DNA of 6,920 bases from Candidatus Omnitrophota bacterium (GTDB taxonomy: Bacteria; Omnitrophota; Gorgyraeia; S143-82), in assembly GCA_027065215.1 (NCBI GenBank), contig JAMOOT010000298.1, positions 1-6,920 on the forward strand. Reading direction: 5' to 3'. Position 1 is the first letter of the stretch. Every line of letters begins with the position of its first letter. A program made the translations under genes and the position numbers. The notes under the pieces are model-generated. The model worked only from the letters and a program-made list of their open reading frames with translations. It was not told the origin of the DNA and made no database searches. Below are positions 1 to 4,682 of the stretch, one piece after another.

Positions 1-676
1 GTAACTGGTCCTGGATCAATTCCGGGGGAAACGGACCAAAAGGAGAGGCCTTGTATAAGGCATTCATTGCTATTATGAATAGAGATCGCGGGGCAGATGA
101 CCTCTCTGGAACTACATGGGCCTCTACCAATCTTCCTTTTGAATCTAAGATAAACGAGATAAAAACATCTCCGCCTCTCATTCCCCGTCGATATAAGAGA
201 AATGCCGTATCTCTTATCTTGTGCCTAATATCATCATAATATTTGAGATAATAGGCCTTTACTTTCGGGTCAGCCGGGACCTTTTGCACTTCTATCATCT
301 TCTTAAATAATTCATCATCTATTGCCTCAGGGGAAAGAAAATCTATTCTTTTCATCTTCTCCACTACCATCGGAGAGATCCCCTGATTGCTCTTTTGCCT
401 TGGTAAAAGTCTTTTCCCTCTCTTTCCCTCTTTCCACATTTCTTTCCGCATCTCTATCTTGGCTTTGGGAGAGGCCTGTTTTTTACTTACATACTGAGGC
501 GGTGGTGGTTGGGGAGAAGAACTTAACGTCCTACGATAGATCAACCTCGGTGCCTCGCCGGGCCTAACCCTCAACTTAGGGATATTACAAAACAACACTA
601 AATGAACTAATAAAGACAGGCATAAGGCCAAATCAAAAATTTTATCAGAGAAGCAACGACTTAACCCGTTCCACAT
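1..676 (-). CDS. TonB-family energy transducer, C-terminal end cut by window edge
   Basis: Open frame of 225 codons with no stop before the window edge. Residues 13-31 form one hydrophobic helix containing SLLVH (S21, H25), the SxxxH pattern of the TonB anchor that contacts ExbB/ExbD. A short proline-rich segment (SPQPPPPQY, 54-62) and a basic linker (about 70-110) follow, then a TonB C-terminal-type domain from about 140: GGDVFISFILDSKGRLVEAH, then SSAP, then YKASPFGPFPPEL. This family carries proton-motive energy across the periplasm to outer-membrane receptors. The ATG overlaps the end of ribF by 32 nt and has an AAGGAGG 12 nt upstream. The last residues of the domain are probably missing because of the edge. 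The linker is much shorter in prolines than classical TonB. No exbB, exbD or receptor gene is visible, so the partner is unknown. The family call is strong; the transported substrate cannot be told. Confidence 0.85.
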   Translation of the reverse strand, partial: MWNGLSRCFSDKIFDLALCLSLLVHLVLFCNIPKLRVRPGEAPRLIYRRTLSSSPQPPPPQYVSKKQASPKAKIEMRKEMWKEGKRGKRLLPRQKSNQGISPMVVEKMKRIDFLSPEAIDDELFKKMIEVQKVPADPKVKAYYLKYYDDIRHKIRDTAFLLYRRGMRGGDVFISFILDSKGRLVEAHVVPERSSAPRSLFIIAMNALYKASPFGPFPPELIQDQL

Positions 677-1511
677 CCTCTTTAATCGCCTCCTTCAAAC
701 ACCTTAAATTCGAGAACGTTTTCTGCTCTCGCAAAAATTCCATTACCATTACCTCTATTCTTCTATTATATAAATCTCCTGCAAAATCGAATATATGTAT
801 CTCAACCCGCATCTCTTTTCCTCCAAGGGTAGGCCTCCTGCCAATACTCATTACTCCCATCAGAACTCGACTTCCCAACCTTACCTTTACTGCATACACC
901 CCCTCGCACAAAAGTAAATCCCCTTCCCAATCCAAATTAGCTGTGGGATATCCTATTTGTCGGCCTAAGCCATCTCCTCTGATCACCTTACCCCAAATTC
1001 TTGGCCAATATCCCAAGAGAGATCTTGCTTCCTCAATTCGAGCATGAGAAAGACACTCTCTTATCCAGGTGGAAGAAATCCTCTGCCCTGCCTTTTTCTT
1101 CGGCGATAGAACTTCAAACCAATGAGGTAGATCCTCGGCTGTTTTTCTATCAGAGCCTATGGTAAAATTCTCACAAACCAAATATCTTGTAACTCCAAAT
1201 CGAGTCTTTATCTCACCAAGAAACTCTTCTGCCTTCATCTTAGCCAAAGAAGAAGAGAACTCAATCACAACTGGAGATAGTCCCATCTTCATCAACATCT
1301 CAATCCGCCTCTCATAAGGAAGAATCAGCGGTAAGTGTTTATCTGTTAGGATATCATAAGGATGAGGATGGAAGGTAAAAACTACCCGCCCTTCCCTAAG
1401 TTTGAGTTGCTTCAAGAGATATCGATGGCCTATATGCAGACCATCAAACACACCTATGGCAGCCCACGATCTAATCTTACTTAAAGTAGATGGGACGAAT
1501 AGCAGATTCAT
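645..1511 (-). CDS. ribF: Bifunctional riboflavin kinase / FAD synthetase
   Basis: Makes FMN from riboflavin and ATP, then FAD from FMN and ATP, in the cytoplasm. The N-terminal nucleotidyltransferase half shows GVFDGLHIGHRYLL (20-33, with the HIGH box), FTFHPHP (45-51), ENFTIGSDRKTAEDL (114-128) and the ISSTWIRE loop (145-152). The flavokinase half starts near 174 with GKVIRGDGLGRQIGYPTANL, which carries the PTAN nucleotide/metal motif (189-192). It continues with GVYAV (204-208) and FDFAGDLYNRRIEV (241-254), whose glutamate (E253) matches the family's catalytic position. At 288 residues it is slightly shorter than the usual 305-315 but has both halves. The start overlaps truB by 35 nt, with only a weak GGAAGA-like site upstream, so translation is probably coupled to truB. 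This gene is a common neighbour of truB. rpsO, which often follows it, is replaced here by the tonB-like gene. Confidence 0.95.
   Translation of the reverse strand: MNLLFVPSTLSKIRSWAAIGVFDGLHIGHRYLLKQLKLREGRVVFTFHPHPYDILTDKHLPLILPYERRIEMLMKMGLSPVVIEFSSSLAKMKAEEFLGEIKTRFGVTRYLVCENFTIGSDRKTAEDLPHWFEVLSPKKKAGQRISSTWIRECLSHARIEEARSLLGYWPRIWGKVIRGDGLGRQIGYPTANLDWEGDLLLCEGVYAVKVRLGSRVLMGVMSIGRRPTLGGKEMRVEIHIFDFAGDLYNRRIEVMVMEFLREQKTFSNLRCLKEAIKEDVERVKSLLL
689..695 (-). promoter_or_regulatory. Shine-Dalgarno site for the tonB-like gene
   Basis: AAGGAGG on the minus strand, lying inside the ribF coding region, 12 nt before the ATG at 676. The spacing is on the long side, but this is the best match to the anti-SD sequence near this start. 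It supports an ATG that overlaps ribF rather than a later TTG or CTG, which would remove part of the membrane helix. Confidence 0.6.
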
Positions 1512-2157
1512 TTATTTCTTCCACAGGAACCGCTTCTTCTACTCTAAATGGCCCAATCCGTGTGCGATGCAATCGAGACTGATATGCTCCACAACCCAAT
1601 GAATCACCGATATCTTCACAAAGTTTCCTGATATAGGTCCCTTTTGAACAAGCAACTATAAAATCTACCTGTGGTAAGGCTATGCGGGTAATATCCAGTT
1701 TATAAATCTTGACCCTACGGGGAGGCCTCTCTACTACTATCCCCTTTCTGGCCAGTTCATAAAGCCTTTTGCCTCGATGCCTAAGGGCAGAGACCATTGG
1801 TGGCACCTGTTCTATCTCTCCCACGAACCGAGAAAAAACACCTTTTATTTTCTCCTCTGTGATATCATCACCTATCTGGAACTCCGCAATCACTTTGCCC
1901 TCTGCATCTCCTGTATCCGTCTTTTTCCCAAGTGTCATCGTCGCCTCATACTCTTTATCAAACTCAACAAACCGGTTAGAGAGTTTTGTAGCCCTACCAA
2001 TCAATAACACAAGCAAGCCCGTAGCCATTGGGTCTAATGTGCCTGCGTGGCCAATCTTCCTCAACCCTAACCTCTTCCTGGCAACATCCACCACATCATG
2101 AGAGGTTATGCCCTTAGGTTTATTTACCAGCATTATGCCGAAGGCTTGGGATGACAT
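1477..2157 (-). CDS. truB: tRNA pseudouridine(55) synthase, short form without PUA domain
   Basis: Converts U55 to pseudouridine in the T-loop of tRNAs. Motif I is GHAGTLDPMATGLL (36-49), with the catalytic aspartate at D42. The conserved KEY (68-70) supplies the active-site tyrosine Y70, and CSKGTYIRKLCEDIG (170-184) gives the conserved arginine R177. RLHRTRIGPF (195-204) closes the catalytic domain. The protein ends at 226 residues, whereas full-length homologues such as E. coli TruB (314) carry a C-terminal PUA RNA-binding domain. That domain is absent here, because the reading frame stops shortly after the catalytic core and ribF begins. The ATG has an AGGAGA about 6 nt upstream and overlaps nrnA by 38 nt. 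Nothing in the active site looks damaged, so I expect a working enzyme with fewer tRNA contacts. Confidence 0.95.
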   Translation of the reverse strand: MSSQAFGIMLVNKPKGITSHDVVDVARKRLGLRKIGHAGTLDPMATGLLVLLIGRATKLSNRFVEFDKEYEATMTLGKKTDTGDAEGKVIAEFQIGDDITEEKIKGVFSRFVGEIEQVPPMVSALRHRGKRLYELARKGIVVERPPRRVKIYKLDITRIALPQVDFIVACSKGTYIRKLCEDIGDSLGCGAYQSRLHRTRIGPFRVEEAVPVEEINESAIRPIYFK

Positions 2158-3139
2158 ATTTTATCTCCTGTTTCACTGCATCTACCACCATCTTAACGAC
2201 ATCTTCCATCTCCCCTTCTATACTACACCCACTGGCAGTAGAATGCCCTCCTCCTCCAAACATCTGCGCTACCTTGTTGACATCCACCTTACCTCTCGAA
2301 CGAAAATTTATTCTAACTCTTTTCTCCCCAGCGGGCTTAAACAACAAAAAGACCTCTGCATCCTTCACCTGACGAGCGATATTCAGCACCTCGTCTGATA
2401 TATCATACATTGCCTTGCCATCTTTCACTCCCAAGGGGGAATATATCATCCACACTACCTTGCTTCTCAAAGCAGAGGAGATAGTAGCCAATGTCTCAGC
2501 AACCACCCTTATCTGGTGAAATGAACGATGTTCATATATCTTTTGATAGATCGCATAACCATCAATCCCTACTGAGAGCAAATCAGCGGCTGCCTGATGG
2601 GTAAAGGATGTGGTATTGGGATAACGGAAACAACCTGTGTCATTCACGATACCTGCATAGATATTTACTGCCTCTCTCTTTTGAAAATCCATCTTGGCGG
2701 CCTTGAAAAGGCGATACATCATCTCACAAACAGATGATGCCTTCGGCTCTACCCAGTTTATCTCACCAAACAAGGTGTTGCTTATATGGTGGTCTATATT
2801 TATATAGACCTTATGCCTATACCTCTCATAAATCTGACCCAATCTATCTTCTCCGGAACAATCTACTGTTATAACTGCATCATAATGAATCTCATCCAAT
2901 GCCTCTGGCCCTAAAATATGTTTACTCCCGGGGAGAAATGAGAATTCCTGCGGGACAGGGTCTTGATCAACCATAAAAACATTCTTCCCTCTCCGCTTCA
3001 AAAAACTGGCCAATGCAAGTTGACTTCCTAACGCATCACATTCCGGATTTATATGGCAGGAGATAACATAATTATCGTACCTATCTAAGAAGTCTATTAA
3101 TCGATAGAGTTCATCCGTACTAACTAATACCTTATTCAC
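2120..3139 (-). CDS. nrnA: DHH-family oligoribonuclease / pAp phosphatase (NrnA type)
   Basis: Predicted cytoplasmic DHH/DHHA1 phosphoesterase that degrades 2-5 nt RNAs and can dephosphorylate 3'-phosphoadenosine 5'-phosphate. Metal-binding motifs appear in order: CHINPECDALGSQLAL (28-43, with H29 and D35), VDCSGEDRLG (92-101, D93), IDHHIS (115-120) and NDTGCFRYPNTT (166-177, D167). The DHHA1 domain ends with GGGGHSTASGC (295-305), the nucleotide-binding glycine loop. In motif I the usual PDGD reads PECD, so one acidic ligand is Glu instead of Asp. I place the start at a GTG that overlaps the rbfA stop by 8 nt, because GGGAGG lies 9 nt upstream. This gives 339 residues. A TTG 27 nt earlier (3166) would give 348 but has no ribosome-binding site and lies deeper in rbfA. 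Insertion of nrnA between rbfA and truB is common in bacteria. Confidence 0.9.
   Translation of the reverse strand: MNKVLVSTDELYRLIDFLDRYDNYVISCHINPECDALGSQLALASFLKRRGKNVFMVDQDPVPQEFSFLPGSKHILGPEALDEIHYDAVITVDCSGEDRLGQIYERYRHKVYINIDHHISNTLFGEINWVEPKASSVCEMMYRLFKAAKMDFQKREAVNIYAGIVNDTGCFRYPNTTSFTHQAAADLLSVGIDGYAIYQKIYEHRSFHQIRVVAETLATISSALRSKVVWMIYSPLGVKDGKAMYDISDEVLNIARQVKDAEVFLLFKPAGEKRVRINFRSRGKVDVNKVAQMFGGGGHSTASGCSIEGEMEDVVKMVVDAVKQEIKYVIPSLRHNAGK
2791..2810. repeat. 20-bp near-perfect palindrome inside nrnA
   Basis: Arms GGTCTATAT (2791-2799) and ATATAGACC (2802-2810) are separated by two bases. It lies in the codons immediately before the DHH motif (VYINID). It may simply reflect codon choice, but the symmetry is exact over 18 positions. 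Confidence 0.3.
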
Positions 3140-3422
3140 AATCCAATTCCTCCCTGTATATCTCAAACTTTAGTTTGGGCATATGCCTCCAAGGCAGCTT
3201 CTTGGCCAACAAAGAACGAATAAAACCACTGGCCCTGCCCAAGGCCATCAAACTACTTTCCTCATTACCGAAAACGCTTACAAATACCCGAGCGGTTCGA
3301 TAATCCGAGGAAAGTCGAACGTCATTGATGGTCACCCAGCCAAGAGCAGGGTCTGATAGATCTGAAAGAACAATCTCTGATATGCACCGCTTTAATTCTG
3401 ATTCATAACGATTCTGAACCAT
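3132..3422 (-). CDS. rbfA: 30S ribosome-binding factor A, short
   Basis: RbfA is a small KH-type protein that binds the 30S subunit during 16S rRNA maturation and cold adaptation. Recognisable blocks are the N-terminal helix ending in DLSDPALGWVTINDVRLS (21-38, family DPR-type motif read as DPAL), the strand DYRTARVFVSV (40-50), ASGFIRSLLAKKLPWR (64-79) and MPKLKFEIY (81-89). The family usually runs 110-130 residues. This one ends at 96, losing the C-terminal helix that follows the P-x-L-x-F strand, because the frame stops where nrnA begins. The N-terminus is also a few residues short. The ATG is preceded by a weak AAAGGG site and by its own promoter, so rbfA is the first gene of the minus-strand run. 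infB, its usual upstream partner, is not here. The KH core looks complete. Confidence 0.88.
   Translation of the reverse strand: MVQNRYESELKRCISEIVLSDLSDPALGWVTINDVRLSSDYRTARVFVSVFGNEESSLMALGRASGFIRSLLAKKLPWRHMPKLKFEIYREELDCE
3149..3154 (-). promoter_or_regulatory. Shine-Dalgarno site that fixes the nrnA start
   Basis: GGGAGG on the minus strand, located inside the last codons of rbfA and separated by 9 nt from the GTG at 3139. No comparable site precedes the TTG at 3166, so this site decides the start in favour of GTG. The stop of rbfA and the GTG share the short stretch GTGAATAA, a typical arrangement for termination-reinitiation coupling. Confidence 0.7.
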
Positions 3423-3444
3423 ATATCAACCCTTTCCAAACCCC

Positions 3445-3468
3445 GAATCTGATGATTATACCAGATTC
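3445..3468. promoter_or_regulatory. Inverted repeat framing the rbfA -10 box, candidate operator
   Basis: Perfect 7-bp arms, GAATCTG (3445-3451) and CAGATTC (3462-3468), separated by 10 bp. The minus-strand TATAAT lies in the spacer between them. A dimeric regulator bound here would cover the rbfA -10 and start region. The site also ends 3 bp before the -35 of the divergent promoter. Binding is inference; the symmetry is directly visible. Confidence 0.4.
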
Positions 3469-3484
3469 AACTTGCCCTTAACAA
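3455..3484 (-). promoter_or_regulatory. Promoter of the rbfA-nrnA-truB-ribF-tonB run
   Basis: Minus-strand sigma-70-like promoter. The -10 is TATAAT (3460-3455) with an extended-10 TG two bases before it (TGGTATAAT). The -35 is TTGTTA (3484-3479, 4 of 6 consensus bases), and the spacer is 18 bp. Transcription would start near 3448, giving a leader of about 26 nt before the rbfA ATG, which is enough for the weak AAAGGG ribosome-binding site. Confidence 0.65.
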
Positions 3485-3500
3485 AGCAAAAATTTATAAT
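3472..3500 (+). promoter_or_regulatory. Promoter of the PilT-like / FtsH-like / lipoprotein cassette
   Basis: Plus-strand sigma-70-like promoter: -35 TTGCCC (3472-3477, 4 of 6 consensus), 17-bp spacer, perfect -10 TATAAT (3495-3500). The expected start point, about 7 nt after the -10 box, is near 3507, only 3 nt before the ATG at 3510. No Shine-Dalgarno sequence can fit, so the mRNA is predicted to be leaderless or nearly so. Confidence 0.65.
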
Positions 3501-3509
3501 GTTAACAGT

Positions 3510-4673
3510 ATGAAAAAGATAGATGAGATATTAAACCACTGTGTCAATTTGCAGGCCTCTGACATATTTTTGCGCCCGGGTGGGCCTGTGTATGCCAGGA
3601 TTCTGCGAGAAATAGTACCTATAGAAGAATTTGGGAAATTTACCGTGCCGGATATAGAGGAGTTCATCCGCGAAATCACCCCTGAAAACATTCTCCCGAT
3701 ATTCCTTGAACGAAAAGATGCTGATTTCACCGTCTACCGTCCAGACTCGGGTCGGTTTAGGGTAAGTCTACTCTATCAGCGAAACAACCCAGCTGTTGTG
3801 CTTCGCCACATAAAACCCGTTCCGGAGACATTTGAGGAACTTAATCTCCCCCCAGATCCTCTAAAAAAATTGTGCCACGAGCAAAACGGGATTATAATGT
3901 TAACCGGGACCACTGGAAGTGGCAAATCTACTACTATTGCCGCAATGCTGCAATATATAAATCATCATTTCAACAAACATATACTCACATTAGAAGACCC
4001 GATAGAGGCAATATTTTTTGACGACAAGAGCATCTTTAATCAACGTCAAATTGGCTTAGACGTATCTAACTACCAAGTGGCCTTACGACAGGCCATACTA
4101 CAAAGCCCAGATATAATCTACGTGGCTAACGTCCGTGATAAAGAGACTATGGAGGCGGTTCTTACAGCAGCCGAGACAGGTGTCCTTGTCTTTGGAACAC
4201 TCCATACAAACAACGCTGTCCAGAGCATTGAAAGGATGGTGAGTTTTTTCCCTCCCCACCAAGGGGATGATATCCGACGCAGACTATCCCTGCTTCTTAA
4301 GGGAGTAATATCATTAAAACTAATTAGACGAAAAGACGGCAAGGGCCTTGTGCCTGCTTATGAGATACTCATACTTACTCCAACCACCGCCTCTATAATA
4401 CGAGATAACGAGTTGAGCAAACTCCCTCGATATATTGAAGATGGAGGGATTTATGGAATGTCCTCACTAAAGCAAAGTTTAGCAAATCTCGTGCGGGCGG
4501 GTATAATCTCTAAATCTACGGCCATAAAATACGCAGAAAGCAAGGACGAACTTCTTTTGGCGCTGCCAGATATACCAGATGACGATGATAATACTGATGA
4601 AGGTACCTATGGACATGGAATAGGCCCTGATGAGGGGCCTACTCCAACTATTGTAGGAGAATACGAATTATAG
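3510..4673 (+). CDS. PilT-like secretion/pilus ATPase with altered Walker B
   Basis: Member of the PilT/GspE hexameric ATPase superfamily, closest in layout to PilT (pilus retraction). The N-terminal domain starts with the family ASDIFL motif (16-21). The core has Walker A GTTGSGKSTT (133-142), the Asp box LTLEDPIE (159-166) and the His box FGTLHTNNA (228-236, H232), followed by YGMSSLKQSLANLVRAG (315-331), matching the PilT C-terminal region. In PilT the Walker B segment reads GEMRD, with a catalytic glutamate. Here it reads ANVRD (206-210), so N207 replaces that residue and hydrolysis may be slow or lost. The AIRNLIRE retraction motif is poorly conserved. A tail of about 35 residues rich in Asp, Glu, Gly and Pro (353-387) follows the PilT core. 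No pilin or other pilus genes are nearby. It is the first gene of the plus-strand cassette, 9 nt upstream of the FtsH-like gene. True PilT activity is uncertain. Confidence 0.85.
   Translation: MKKIDEILNHCVNLQASDIFLRPGGPVYARILREIVPIEEFGKFTVPDIEEFIREITPENILPIFLERKDADFTVYRPDSGRFRVSLLYQRNNPAVVLRHIKPVPETFEELNLPPDPLKKLCHEQNGIIMLTGTTGSGKSTTIAAMLQYINHHFNKHILTLEDPIEAIFFDDKSIFNQRQIGLDVSNYQVALRQAILQSPDIIYVANVRDKETMEAVLTAAETGVLVFGTLHTNNAVQSIERMVSFFPPHQGDDIRRRLSLLLKGVISLKLIRRKDGKGLVPAYEILILTPTTASIIRDNELSKLPRYIEDGGIYGMSSLKQSLANLVRAGIISKSTAIKYAESKDELLLALPDIPDDDDNTDEGTYGHGIGPDEGPTPTIVGEYEL
4621..4641 (+). repeat. Short hairpin near the end of the PilT-like gene
   Basis: Arms TAGGCCC (4621-4627) and GGGCCTA (4635-4641) enclose a 7-nt loop. 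In RNA this gives a GC-rich 7-bp stem within the codons for the acidic tail, about 40 nt before the next start codon. No run of T follows, so it is not an intrinsic terminator. Confidence 0.35.
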
Positions 4674-4682
4674 GAGGTCTCT

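Noticed and set aside
322..567. Plus-strand coding frames opposite the tonB-like gene
   Set aside because: They match no family, and the opposite strand carries a continuous TonB-type frame with recognisable motifs.
1769..2398. Plus-strand frames opposite truB and nrnA
   Set aside because: They are shadows of well-conserved enzymes on the minus strand, with no supporting start signals or motifs.
3140..3166. Upstream TTG start for nrnA (348 residues)
   Set aside because: It has no ribosome-binding site, whereas the GTG at 3139 has GGGAGG at 9 nt and couples neatly to the rbfA stop.
3164..3177. CAAACT/AGTTTG mini-palindrome upstream of the nrnA SD
   Set aside because: It has only six-base arms with a 2-nt centre inside rbfA codons; it is too short to separate from chance.
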